A stretch of DNA of 64,000 bases. Origin: Oscillibacter sp. (lineage in GTDB: Bacteria > Bacillota > Clostridia > Oscillospirales > Oscillospiraceae). The translations under genes were made by a program, and so were the position numbers. A model generated the notes under the pieces. It was not told the origin of the DNA, searched no databases, and was given only the letters and a program-made list of their open reading frames with translations. Positions 24,123 to 32,051 of this stretch are shown here, in pieces (positions within the stretch are counted from its first letter, which is position 1; each line of letters opens with the position of its first letter). The stretch spans positions 572-64,571 of the forward strand of contig DPPB01000022.1 of assembly GCA_003539495.1 (NCBI GenBank), given 5' to 3'.

Positions 24123-26402
24123 ATGCATTTAAAAGATATTCTGTTTGCAATCGCAAACTTTCTGATTCTGTTTGGAGCTCTGTTTTTTATCACCCGCAAG
24201 ATGATCGCCCGGATGTTCAGAGAGCGCAAGGAAAAGATCGCCGGAGAGCTGGACAAGGCGAAAAAGGCGGAGGAAAGTGCCGCCGCTCTGGAAAATCAGG
24301 TCAATCGGGACAATGAGCTGGCCCGGCAACAGGAAAAACAGCTGCTGGAGGATACGCAGCGGCAGGTGGAGAAAAATAGAGTCTGTGCCGCCGGCGACAG
24401 CCAGGAGGCAGCCAATGTGCTGCGCCAGAGCGCTGTGGAGCGGGAGCGGCAGCTGCGGGCCATTATGCACGAGGAGGTCAGCACCCAGGTTGTCCGCCAG
24501 GTGGCGGAGGAGACCGGCAAGACCCTGCGGAAGGACGAATACGCAGCCCGCCGCACGGCACTGGCGGATGCTTTTATTGAGAAGACCGGGAAGATGGTCA
24601 CGGCCCGGCCCAGTGACATCCTGACCCTGGCGGCCGGGAAGAAGCTGGCAGTCACCGCCACCGGTGCGGAGCCGCTGACGGAGGCGCAGACCGAAAAGCT
24701 GCGCCGGACCTTGACGGATGTGTTTGCCGCTGCCTGCAGGGCGGCGGGAGAGGATGCACCCTGCGGAGAGATTATTGACCTGTACAGCGAGACAGATGAG
24801 AGCGTGATTGCCGGCATGCGTCTGCGTGTGGGCGACACCGTATATGACGGCAGTGCAGCCCGCTGCCTGGAGCGCCTGGTGCACCGGGCGGAGCAGAGCG
24901 GCGATGAGAGCGGCCGGTCTGTACTGGACGGTGTGCGCGGCCTGCTGTCCTCAGCCGGCGGGGCTGTGGATATTTATCAGGTGGGTCAGGTTATCAGCGT
25001 ATCCGACGGTATCTGCCGTGTGTCCGGCCTGGCCGATGTGATGGCCGGGGAAATGCTGGAGTTCAAGGGCAATCTCCGTGGCATGGTGATGGACCTGGAT
25101 CAGGACAACGTGGGTGTTGTGCTGCTGGGTGACTTTTCCACCATCCAGGAGGGCGATGCCGTGCGCCGGACGGGCCACATCATCGAGGTGCCTGTGGGCG
25201 AGGCTGTGTGTGGCCGTGTGGTGGATGCCCTGGGCCGCCCGTTAGACGGCAAGGGACCCATTCAGAACGACGGCTTCCGGGCCGTGGAGAGCCCGGCCCC
25301 CAGTGTGCTGCACCGGCAGGGCGTCACCGTGCCCCTGCAGACGGGTATTAAGGCCATCGACGCTCTAGTGCCCATCGGCCGGGGCCAGCGAGAGCTGATT
25401 ATCGGCGACCGCCAAACCGGCAAGACCGCCATCGCCCTGGATACTATTGCCAATCAGAAGGGCAAGAACGTACACTGCATTTATGTGGCTATCGGGCAGA
25501 AGGAGTCTACGGTGGCCAACGTGGTGCGTAAGCTGACGGAGCTGGGTGCCATGGACTACACCACTGTGGTGTGTGCGTCAGCCTCTGAGCCTGCGCCTAT
25601 GCTCTATATCGCCCCCTATGCCGGTGCTGCCATCGGCGAATACTTTATGTATAAGGGGAAGGATGTGCTGATCGTTTACGACGATTTGAGCAAACAGGCG
25701 GCGGCATATCGCGAGATTTCCCTGCTGCTCCAGCGGCCTCCCGGACGCGAGGCCTATCCCGGCGATGTGTTCTACCTGCACTCCCGCCTTCTGGAGCGGG
25801 CGGCACGGCTGGACGAGGCCTCCGGCGGCGGCAGCATGACCGCTCTGCCCATCATCGAAACCCAGGCGGGCGATATTTCCGCCTACATCCCCACCAACGT
25901 TATCTCCATTACCGATGGTCAGATCTTCCTGGAGACGGGCCTGTTCCACTCCGGTATTCGGCCGGCCATTAATGTGGGCCTGTCCGTGTCCCGTGTGGGC
26001 GGCGCAGCCCAGATGCCGGCTATGAAGCAGGTGGCGGGCCGTCTGCGCACCGACCTGGCACAGTACCGAGAGCTGGCATCCTTTGCGCAGTTCGGGTCCG
26101 AGCTGGATGCGGCCACACAGTCTACCCTGTGCCGCGGCCAGCACATGACGGAGCTGCTGAAGCAGAATCAGTTTGCCGCCCTGTCGGTGGAGGATCAGGT
26201 CATAGCCATATTTGCTGCCAACGAGGGCTACGCTGACGATGTGGCCCTGAGTGATATGCCCCGGTTCGAGCGAGAAGCGGTGGAGTTTGTGAAGCAGGCT
26301 ATGCCGGAGCTGGTGGATATCATCTGCGAGGGCAAGAAGATCCCTGCCGATATGCTGGAGGACCTGCGTGATACGCTGAAGCGCTTTAAGGAGTCCTTTT
26401 GA
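24123..26402 (+). CDS. Fused ATP synthase b'-delta(C-terminal domain)-alpha subunit
   Basis: One 759-residue frame covers three subunits. Residues 4-24 are a membrane helix and 28-165 a b-type coiled coil with the b C-terminal signature. Residues about 168-252 match the C-terminal domain of delta (EPLTEAQTEKL; then MRLRVGDTVYDGS, the usual end of delta). From about 262 the complete alpha subunit follows (QVGQVISVSDGICRVSGL; Walker A GDRQTGKT near 427). The N-terminal helical domain of delta is missing, and no atpH gene exists in the operon. A GGAG and in-frame GTG at 24869-24881 could start a separate 507-residue alpha. Alpha is present three times per enzyme, delta once, so processing or dual starts are expected. 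b-delta fusions are known in mycobacteria; joining alpha as well is unusual. Confidence 0.9.
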   Translation: MHLKDILFAIANFLILFGALFFITRKMIARMFRERKEKIAGELDKAKKAEESAAALENQVNRDNELARQQEKQLLEDTQRQVEKNRVCAAGDSQEAANVLRQSAVERERQLRAIMHEEVSTQVVRQVAEETGKTLRKDEYAARRTALADAFIEKTGKMVTARPSDILTLAAGKKLAVTATGAEPLTEAQTEKLRRTLTDVFAAACRAAGEDAPCGEIIDLYSETDESVIAGMRLRVGDTVYDGSAARCLERLVHRAEQSGDESGRSVLDGVRGLLSSAGGAVDIYQVGQVISVSDGICRVSGLADVMAGEMLEFKGNLRGMVMDLDQDNVGVVLLGDFSTIQEGDAVRRTGHIIEVPVGEAVCGRVVDALGRPLDGKGPIQNDGFRAVESPAPSVLHRQGVTVPLQTGIKAIDALVPIGRGQRELIIGDRQTGKTAIALDTIANQKGKNVHCIYVAIGQKESTVANVVRKLTELGAMDYTTVVCASASEPAPMLYIAPYAGAAIGEYFMYKGKDVLIVYDDLSKQAAAYREISLLLQRPPGREAYPGDVFYLHSRLLERAARLDEASGGGSMTALPIIETQAGDISAYIPTNVISITDGQIFLETGLFHSGIRPAINVGLSVSRVGGAAQMPAMKQVAGRLRTDLAQYRELASFAQFGSELDAATQSTLCRGQHMTELLKQNQFAALSVEDQVIAIFAANEGYADDVALSDMPRFEREAVEFVKQAMPELVDIICEGKKIPADMLEDLRDTLKRFKESF
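24869..24881 (+). promoter_or_regulatory. Possible internal ribosome site and GTG start for free alpha subunit
   Basis: GGAG (24869-24872), a 6-nt spacer and GTG (24879-24881) in frame at codon 253, exactly at the delta/alpha junction. Initiation here would give 507 residues, the usual length of a free alpha subunit. This is inference; it needs N-terminal peptide data. Confidence 0.4.
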
Positions 26403-26436
26403 GAGAGAATAAGTTGAGAAGGGGGGGGAGAGCGGA

Positions 26437-27309
26437 ATGGGCAGCATGCGTGAGATCCGGGCACGGATCAAAAGCGTGAAAAATACCCAGCAGATCACCA
26501 AGACTATGAAGATGGTGGCCTCAGCCAAGCTGCGGCGCACCCAGAAGGGCCTAAGCGGCATCCGCAGCTTTGCGGAGAGCAGCCGGCATATTCTCGGTGA
26601 GCTGCTGGCCGGGGAGAACGCCGGATATGATAACCGATTCCTGCTTCCCCGGAGCGAGATCAAAAGAGTGTGCTACGTTCTGTTCGTGGGCAACCGCGGC
26701 CTGTGCGGCGTATATAACCATGCGGTACTGCGCTATGCCCAGGAGCTGGTGCAGGCAGAAGCAAGACCCTGCACAGTGGTGGTCTGCGGCAGCTGGGGCA
26801 AGGATATCATCCGGCAATCAGGTCTGCCGGTGCAGCACACCTTTGATGCCATCAGTGATGCGCCCGGCATGGCGGAAGCCCTGCCGGTGGCGGACTATCT
26901 CAAGCGTATATACCTGAGCGGCCAGGTGGATGAGATCCACCTGGTGTATCAGCAGTTCTGCTCTGCCTTGCAGCAGGTGCCCGGACAGGTGCAGCTTCTG
27001 CCCGCCCGCCTGGATGCGCAGGAGCAGGAGGAGCCGACCAATGACTACATCTTTGAGCCGGATGCCCGGAGCGTGCTGGAAAACATGGTGCAGCTGTACC
27101 TGAACAACATGGTTTTTTCCGTTTTGCTGGAGGCCAAGGTCAGCGAGCAGGCTTCCCGTATGACGGCCATGAATGCGGCCACCGATGCCACCGGCGAGCT
27201 GATCAGCAGCCTGAGCCTGCAGCTTAACCGGGTGCGTCAGGCGGCCATTACCACCGAGATCGCCGAGATTGTCGGTGGTGCCAACGCCTTGAAAAAGGCG
27301 AAAAAGTAA
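26437..27309 (+). CDS. atpG: ATP synthase F1 subunit gamma
   Basis: The central rotor shaft. The 290-residue length is normal. The N-terminal helix MREIRARIKSVKNTQQITKTM and the C-terminal helix ending in TTEIAEIVGGANAL form the coiled coil that turns inside the alpha-beta ring. GGGGGGAG precedes the ATG. It follows the fusion gene by 34 nt. Confidence 0.95.
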   Translation: MGSMREIRARIKSVKNTQQITKTMKMVASAKLRRTQKGLSGIRSFAESSRHILGELLAGENAGYDNRFLLPRSEIKRVCYVLFVGNRGLCGVYNHAVLRYAQELVQAEARPCTVVVCGSWGKDIIRQSGLPVQHTFDAISDAPGMAEALPVADYLKRIYLSGQVDEIHLVYQQFCSALQQVPGQVQLLPARLDAQEQEEPTNDYIFEPDARSVLENMVQLYLNNMVFSVLLEAKVSEQASRMTAMNAATDATGELISSLSLQLNRVRQAAITTEIAEIVGGANALKKAKK

Positions 27310-27333
27310 TTCCGCCTACGATAGGAGGCTACT

Positions 27334-28716
27334 ATGAAAAACGGTATTGTCAGAAGGGTCACCGGCCCTGTGGTGGATGTGCAGTTTCCTACCGGACATC
27401 TGCCGGACATTTACAACGCAATTGAAATTCAGCTGGAGGACCGCAAGGTGGTTATGGAGGCCATGCAGCAGCTGGGCTCTGACACCGTGCGCTGCGTGTC
27501 GCTGTTCTCCACCGACGGCATCGCCCGGGGCTGCACAGCCGTGGATACCGGCTCTCCCGTGACCATGCCCGTGGGCGAGGCCACCCTGGGCCGCATGTTC
27601 AACGTGGTGGGCGATCCCATCGACGGCAAAGGCCCCGTGGAAGCGGAGCGGATGCCCATCCACCGGAGTGCGCCGTCCTTTACCGATGTGATGCCCTCCA
27701 CGGAGATTCTGGAAACGGGCATCAAGGTGGTGGATCTGCTGGCCCCATATTCCAAGGGCGGCAAGATCGGCTTGTTCGGCGGCGCCGGCGTGGGTAAAAC
27801 GGTGCTCATCCAGGAGCTTATACGCAACGTGGCCTACGAGCACGGCGGCTACTCCGTGTTTGCCGGCGTGGGTGAGCGCTCTCGTGAGGGCAACGACCTG
27901 TGGAATGAGATGACTGAGTCCGGCGTTATCAGCAAGACAGCCCTGGTGTTCGGCCAGATGAATGAGCCTCCCGGAGCGCGTCTGCGGGTGCCTCTGTCGG
28001 GCCTGACCATTGCGGAGAACTTCCGCGATACCAGCGGACAGGACGTGCTGCTGTTTATCGACAATATTTTCCGCTTTACCCAGGCGGGCAGCGAGGTTTC
28101 GGCGCTGCTGGGGCGTATGCCCTCTGCTGTGGGCTATCAGCCCACCCTGGCCACGGAAATGGGTACTCTGCAGGAGCGCATCACCTCTACTCGCAACGGC
28201 TCCGTTACCTCGGTGCAGGCCATCTATGTCCCCGCCGACGACCTGACGGACCCGGCCCCGGCTACGGCCTTTGCCCATTTGGATGCCACCACGGTGCTGG
28301 ACCGCGGCATTTCCGAGCTGGGCATTTACCCGGCAGTGGATCCCCTGGCCTCCACCTCCCGAATCCTGGAACCGGATGTGCTGGGGCACCGGCACTATAG
28401 CACGGCCCGTGCCGTGCAGAGCGTGCTGCAAAAGTATAAAGAGCTGCAGGACATCATTGCCGTACTGGGCATTGACGAGCTGAGCCTGGAGGATAAGGCC
28501 ACGGTGAATCGCGCCCGGCGCATCCAGCGCTTTTTGTCCCAGCCGTTCCATGTGGCGGAGAACTTTACCGGCATGGCCGGTAAATATGTGCCGCTGGAGG
28601 AGACCATCCGGGGCTTTGAGATTATTCTGGGCGGCGAGTGCGACAACATCCCGGAGCAGGCATTCCTTATGTGCGGGACCATCGACGATGTGCTTGCCAA
28701 GGGCAAGAAGATGTAA
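27334..28716 (+). CDS. atpD: ATP synthase F1 subunit beta
   Basis: The catalytic subunit. The 460 residues carry Walker A GGAGVGKT near residue 149, the catalytic-Glu region GERSREGNDLW near 180, Walker B VLLFIDNIFRF near 240 and the DELSEED-loop variant DELSLED near 385 that contacts gamma. AGGAGG lies 6-7 nt before the ATG. Length and motifs are fully standard, unlike the fused alpha upstream. Confidence 0.97.
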   Translation: MKNGIVRRVTGPVVDVQFPTGHLPDIYNAIEIQLEDRKVVMEAMQQLGSDTVRCVSLFSTDGIARGCTAVDTGSPVTMPVGEATLGRMFNVVGDPIDGKGPVEAERMPIHRSAPSFTDVMPSTEILETGIKVVDLLAPYSKGGKIGLFGGAGVGKTVLIQELIRNVAYEHGGYSVFAGVGERSREGNDLWNEMTESGVISKTALVFGQMNEPPGARLRVPLSGLTIAENFRDTSGQDVLLFIDNIFRFTQAGSEVSALLGRMPSAVGYQPTLATEMGTLQERITSTRNGSVTSVQAIYVPADDLTDPAPATAFAHLDATTVLDRGISELGIYPAVDPLASTSRILEPDVLGHRHYSTARAVQSVLQKYKELQDIIAVLGIDELSLEDKATVNRARRIQRFLSQPFHVAENFTGMAGKYVPLEETIRGFEIILGGECDNIPEQAFLMCGTIDDVLAKGKKM

Positions 28717-28725
28717 GAGGTGCCT

Positions 28726-29142
28726 ATGAAAGACGGGATCCATTTGGAGATTGCCACCGCCGGCGGCAGCGTGTATGATGACATGGTCAGCTATGTGGAG
28801 CTGCCGTTTTCCGGCGGCAGTGTGGGCGTTCTGAAAGATCATGCGCCCATGCTGGGTGCCATTGAGGACGGCGTTGTCACCGCCCGGAAGGAGAACGGCG
28901 CTACGGAATTCATCGCCGTGAACCTGGGCGTGGCGAATGTCGTGCATAATGAGGTGACGCTCCTGGTTCGCACAGCGGAGCGGGCCGAAAATATTGACCT
29001 GCCCAGGGCAGAGGCTGCTGAGAAGCGGGCCCGGGATCGATTGGCAGAGCGCGGCGCCAACCTGGATGTAAAGCGCGCACAGATAGCCCTGCACCGGTCT
29101 TTAACCCGGCAGGCGGCCGTGCTCATGATGAAGGGCCGGTGA
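28726..29142 (+). CDS. atpC: ATP synthase F1 subunit epsilon
   Basis: A 138-residue protein: an N-terminal beta-sandwich (FSGGSVGVLKDHAPMLGAI near residue 30, a typical epsilon signature) and a C-terminal two-helix part that can inhibit ATP hydrolysis. The start is placed at ATG 28726 with AGAGG 5 nt upstream; the GTG two codons earlier overlaps that site. It is the last gene of the operon, followed by a terminator. Confidence 0.93.
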   Translation: MKDGIHLEIATAGGSVYDDMVSYVELPFSGGSVGVLKDHAPMLGAIEDGVVTARKENGATEFIAVNLGVANVVHNEVTLLVRTAERAENIDLPRAEAAEKRARDRLAERGANLDVKRAQIALHRSLTRQAAVLMMKGR

Positions 29143-29185
29143 CGACAGCAGCGCAAAACAAGGGACGATCAGAAAAAAGAGATCA

Positions 29186-29218
29186 AGCCACCGCATCGGC
29201 CGATGCGGTGGCTCTTTT
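29186..29218 (+). terminator. Terminator of the ATP synthase operon
   Basis: Perfect 28-bp palindrome with arms AGCCACCGCATCGG and its complement, then CTTTT. Confidence 0.88.
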
Positions 29219-29229
29219 GCGTGGCCATG

Positions 29230-29337
29230 GGGGACAGATTGCCGCGCCGGTGACATCGGGGCACTGGTCTGCAATGAGAGGAGTTACAAGAAATGCGGCA
29301 CAAGCCCGGGTGGGGCGTCGGGGACATCGACCCACGC
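29230..29337 (+). repeat. Two degraded modular palindromic repeats
   Basis: A divergent copy of the CGGATTGCC...GCAATGA module (29230-29279) followed by a degraded GTGCGG...GGGGCGTCGGGGACATCGACCC module (to 29337). This fills the gap between the ATP synthase terminator and the serA terminator; no gene is seen here. Confidence 0.55.
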
Positions 29338-29376
29338 AAAATTACGATAAGAAGTGTGGTGCGTAGCTTGGGCAGC

Positions 29377-29415
29377 AAAAAACAAGAGGATACCGAAGTA
29401 CCCTCTTGCTTTTTG
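29377..29415. terminator. Terminator of serA (bidirectional)
   Basis: Stem CAAGAGG-GTAC-TTCG-GTAT-CCTCTTG (29383-29408, one wobble) with A6 on its left and CTTTTT on its right. It lies 15 nt beyond the most distal serA tail copy, so it is the original end of the serA transcript. Confidence 0.85.
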
Positions 29416-29429
29416 AATGCGGATAAGAA

Positions 29430-29501
29430 TCAGAAGTTCTTGATGATATCAACGATTTCAGAACCGATGCGCTTCTGAGCTTCCACGGTGGCGGCGCCAA
29501 T
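29430..29501 (-). pseudogene. Relic serA 3' end, distal copy
   Basis: The minus strand encodes the last 23 SerA residues (IGAATVEAQKR...IIKNF) and a TGA stop. It differs from the live gene end by a few bases (AACTTC TGA in place of AATTTC TAA). It directly precedes the serA terminator, so this is likely the ancestral gene end now cut off from its gene. It has no start of its own. Confidence 0.8.
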
Positions 29502-29600
29502 GTGTCGGGGCGTTTAGAAAATGTGCCAGTGGCACATTTTTAGCCTCCGACCGCAGCAGCTATGCCGCGAGGACGCCGGATATTGGCGCGGGAATCGATC
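29502..29600. repeat. Structured palindromic element, copy 1
   Basis: About 98 bp flanked by GCGCCAAT and ATTGGCGC. Inside are a 23-bp palindrome (29518-29540; arms AAAATGTGCCA and TGGCACATTTT) and a smaller GCAGC/GCCGC hairpin. Together with the next tail copy it forms the first 171-bp period. Confidence 0.8.
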
Positions 29601-29674
29601 TTAGAAATTCTTGATGATATCAACGATTTCAGAACCGATGCGCTTCTGAGCCTCCACGGTGGCGGCGCCGATAT
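29601..29674 (-). pseudogene. Relic serA 3' end, middle copy
   Basis: A second copy of the last serA codons, ending in TAA. It is offset exactly 171 bp from the live gene end and nearly identical to it. It lies between the two palindromic elements and cannot be translated as a protein on its own. Confidence 0.8.
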
Positions 29675-29771
29675 GTCGGGGCGTTTAGAAAATGTGCCAG
29701 TGGCACATTTTTAGCCTCCGACCGCAGCGGCTATGCCGCGAGGACGCCGGATATCGGCGCGGGAATCGATC
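29675..29771. repeat. Structured palindromic element, copy 2
   Basis: Same element as 29502-29600, offset 171 bp, with flanks GCGCCGATAT and ATATCGGCGC. Relative to copy 1 the flanking bases changed on both sides in a compensating way (AAT/ATT versus GAT/ATC). The palindrome is at 29689-29711. The live serA stop codon begins at its right border. Confidence 0.8.
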
Positions 29772-30677
29772 TTAGAAATTCTTGATGATATCAACGATTT
29801 CAGAACCGATGCGCTTCTGAGCCTCCACGGTGGCGGCGCCGATATGCGGCGTGCAGGAAACCATGGGATGGCTATACAGGGCCTTGTTGGTGGCGGGCTC
29901 ATCGGCGTAGACATCCAGGCCGGCGGCACGGACCTTGCCGGACTCCAGGGCCGCCAGCAGAGCAGCCTCGTCCACATTGGTGCCGCGAGAGGTGTTGATG
30001 ATCACCACGCCGTCCTTCATCTTGGCGATATTCTCGGCGGAAATCAGAGCGCCGCCATCCACAGCGGGAGCGTGGACGGAAACGAAGTCGGACTGGGCCA
30101 GCAGCTCATCCATCTCCACATAGGGGATGCCCAGCTGCTCCTCGATACCGGGGATGTGGAAAATATCAAAAGCAATCACCTTCATGCCGATGGCCTTGGC
30201 CATGACGCCCAGGTGCTGGCCGATGCGGCCGAAGCCCACGATGCCCAGGGTCTTGCCCTGCAGCTCAATGCCCTTGCCGTAAGACTTCTTCTCCCACTTG
30301 TCCTCACGCATGGTGTGGCCGGCGATGGAGAGATAGCGAGCGCAGGAGAACATATGACCCATGGCCAGCTCGGCCACGGACTGGGAGGAGGCACGGGGGG
30401 TGTTTTTTACGGTGATGCCGCAGGACTCGGCATACTTGACGTCAATATTGTCAACGCCCACGCCGCCGCGGATGATGAGCTTGAGCTTGCCGGTCTTGGC
30501 CTCGTCAATGTGGTTGGCGCGGACCTTGGTCTTGGAGCGGACGACCACAGCGTCGAAATCCTTCAGGGCGGCGCCCAGCTGATCGGGCTCATAGAACTGC
30601 TCGACCACCTCATGGCCCATTTCACGCAGCTGCGCCATAGCGGTCTTATCCATACCGTCGGTAACCAGAATACGCAT
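29772..30677 (-). CDS. serA: D-3-phosphoglycerate dehydrogenase (short form)
   Basis: Oxidises 3-phosphoglycerate to 3-phosphohydroxypyruvate with NAD+, the first step of serine synthesis. The 301-residue short type lacks the ACT domain, so serine feedback through ACT is absent. Motifs: IRGGVGVDNID near residue 72, the NAD-binding VGFGRIGQHLG near 145, catalytic Arg in INTSRGTNVDE near 228, Glu near 260, and His in CTPHIGAATVEAQ near 279. The ATG at 30677 follows AGGAG by 8 nt. The last 23 codons are repeated twice downstream with structured elements. The gene's present tail appears to be element-borne. It follows serC. Confidence 0.93.
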   Translation of the reverse strand: MRILVTDGMDKTAMAQLREMGHEVVEQFYEPDQLGAALKDFDAVVVRSKTKVRANHIDEAKTGKLKLIIRGGVGVDNIDVKYAESCGITVKNTPRASSQSVAELAMGHMFSCARYLSIAGHTMREDKWEKKSYGKGIELQGKTLGIVGFGRIGQHLGVMAKAIGMKVIAFDIFHIPGIEEQLGIPYVEMDELLAQSDFVSVHAPAVDGGALISAENIAKMKDGVVIINTSRGTNVDEAALLAALESGKVRAAGLDVYADEPATNKALYSHPMVSCTPHIGAATVEAQKRIGSEIVDIIKNF

Positions 30678-30710
30678 AATTGTAATCTCCTTATAGAATA
30701 TTTTTGTTTG

Positions 30711-30740
30711 TAAATACGGGCTGCCACAACCAGTGTGCAA
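30711..30740 (-). promoter_or_regulatory. Possible promoter of serA
   Basis: On the minus strand TTGCAC (30735-30740), an 18-nt spacer and TATTTA (30711-30716). Moderate match; serA may also be read through from serC. Confidence 0.4.
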
Positions 30741-30770
30741 GCTGACCCCGCAATAATAGCTTTTTACATG

Positions 30771-30818
30771 GGTGCGGTGGGGAATTGCTGGGCGGACAGC
30801 AGTGTCCGCCCGGCAAAT
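30771..30818. repeat. Modular palindromic repeat between serC and serA
   Basis: GTGCGGTGGGG followed by stem GGGCGGACA / TGTCCGCCC. It is the same module type as the 52356-52553 cluster. It may also act as a weak terminator for serC. Confidence 0.55.
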
Positions 30819-30821
30819 TTA

Positions 30822-31910
30822 TTACTTGTGCTCGGCCTCGAACTTTTTCAGGAACTCTACCAGAGCCTGGGCGCCTTCGATGGGCATGGCATTATAGACG
30901 CTTGCGCGGAGGCCGCCCACGGACTTGTGGCCCTTGAGATTATCGTACCCTGCGGCCTTGGTGGCGGCGACCACCTCGGCGTCCAGCTCGGCGGACTCGG
31001 TGACGAAGGGGATGTTCATCAGGCTGCGGAACTGGGGCTCCACGGTGCCGTTGAACATCTTGGAGGAATCCAGGAAGTCATAAATGACCTTGGCCTTGGC
31101 GATGTTGCGCTTGTGCATCTCCTCCAGGCCGCCGATGCTCTTGAGGTACTTGAACACCTTGCCGCAGCAGTAGATATCCCAGCAGTTGGGGGTGTTGTAC
31201 ATGGAGCCGTTGTCGGCGTGAGTTTTATACTTCATGTAGATGGGCATCTTGGGATCCACATCGTCGCGGATCAGATCCTCGCGGATGATGACGATCACCA
31301 TGCCGGCGGGCCCCACGTTCTTCTGCACGCCGGCATAGATCAGGCCATAGTCGGAGACATTGCAGGGCTTGGAGAGGAACATGGAGGACTGGTCGGACAC
31401 CAGCACGTGGCCCTTGGTGTTGGGCAGCTTATTCCAGGTGACGCCGTGGATGGTCTCATTCTCGCAGATATAGACATAGTCGGTATCCTCGGGGATGTCC
31501 AGGTCGGAGCAATCGGGAATGTAGCTGTAGTTCTTATCCTTGGAGGAGGCGGCCACGATGACCTCACCGTACTTCTTGGCCTCGGCAATGGCCTTCTTAG
31601 ACCAGGCACCGGTCTCGACATATACGGCCTTGCCGTTCTTCATCAGGTTCCAGGGAATGGCGGCGAACTGCAGGGTGGCGCCGCCCTGGATGAACAGGAC
31701 CTTATAGTTATCGGGGATGTTCATCAGGTCACGCAAATCAGCCTCGGCCTCGTCGATGATCTGCTGGAACACCTTGGAGCGGTGGCTCATTTCCATGACG
31801 CACATGCCGCTGCCGCGGTAGTTCATCATCTCGTCGCGAATCTCCTCCAGAACGGGCTCCGGCATCATAGCGGGACCGGCGGAAAAGTTAAAAGTCCGGT
31901 TGTACTTCAT
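30822..31910 (-). CDS. serC: Phosphoserine aminotransferase
   Basis: A PLP enzyme converting 3-phosphohydroxypyruvate and glutamate to phosphoserine, the second step of serine synthesis. The 362-residue protein starts with NRTFNFSAGPAMMPEPVLEE, has GGATLQF near residue 74, and the PLP Lys in IYAGVQKNVGPAG near 196. AGGAGG lies 9 nt before the ATG at 31910; the longer frame to 31943 lacks a site. It forms a serC-serA pair. The third enzyme, serB, is not in the window. Confidence 0.94.
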   Translation of the reverse strand: MKYNRTFNFSAGPAMMPEPVLEEIRDEMMNYRGSGMCVMEMSHRSKVFQQIIDEAEADLRDLMNIPDNYKVLFIQGGATLQFAAIPWNLMKNGKAVYVETGAWSKKAIAEAKKYGEVIVAASSKDKNYSYIPDCSDLDIPEDTDYVYICENETIHGVTWNKLPNTKGHVLVSDQSSMFLSKPCNVSDYGLIYAGVQKNVGPAGMVIVIIREDLIRDDVDPKMPIYMKYKTHADNGSMYNTPNCWDIYCCGKVFKYLKSIGGLEEMHKRNIAKAKVIYDFLDSSKMFNGTVEPQFRSLMNIPFVTESAELDAEVVAATKAAGYDNLKGHKSVGGLRASVYNAMPIEGAQALVEFLKKFEAEHK

Positions 31911-31942
31911 TTGATAATACCTCCTGTTATGTGTTGTGATCA

Positions 31943-32003
31943 AGGTATACGGGGTATACGGTTTACACTAATATAGTATAGAGCATTCCGCCGGGAGAAT
32001 CAA
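31943..32003 (-). promoter_or_regulatory. Promoter of serC with a GGTATACGG direct repeat
   Basis: On the minus strand TTGATT (31998-32003), a 17-nt spacer and TATACT (31975-31980). Downstream of the start of transcription GGTATACGG occurs twice, 9 bp apart (31944-31962), and each core GTATAC is itself a palindrome. This is a candidate repressor site; the regulator is unknown. Confidence 0.6.
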
Positions 32004-32051
32004 CCATAAAAATCCACATTTTTTGAGTTTATCTTAAAAACTTTTAGAGAG

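Noticed and set aside
27316..29094. 592-codon open frame antisense to atpD and atpC
   Set aside because: Spans two well-defined genes on the other strand; product is His/Gly/Gln-rich without a domain. Same reasoning for 46623-48404, 50371-52224, 43671-45350, 16610-18028 and 61258-62772.
29430..29771. CRISPR-like array at the 171-bp repeats
   Set aside because: Only two and a half periods, units too long, the spacers are copies of serA, and no cas genes are present.
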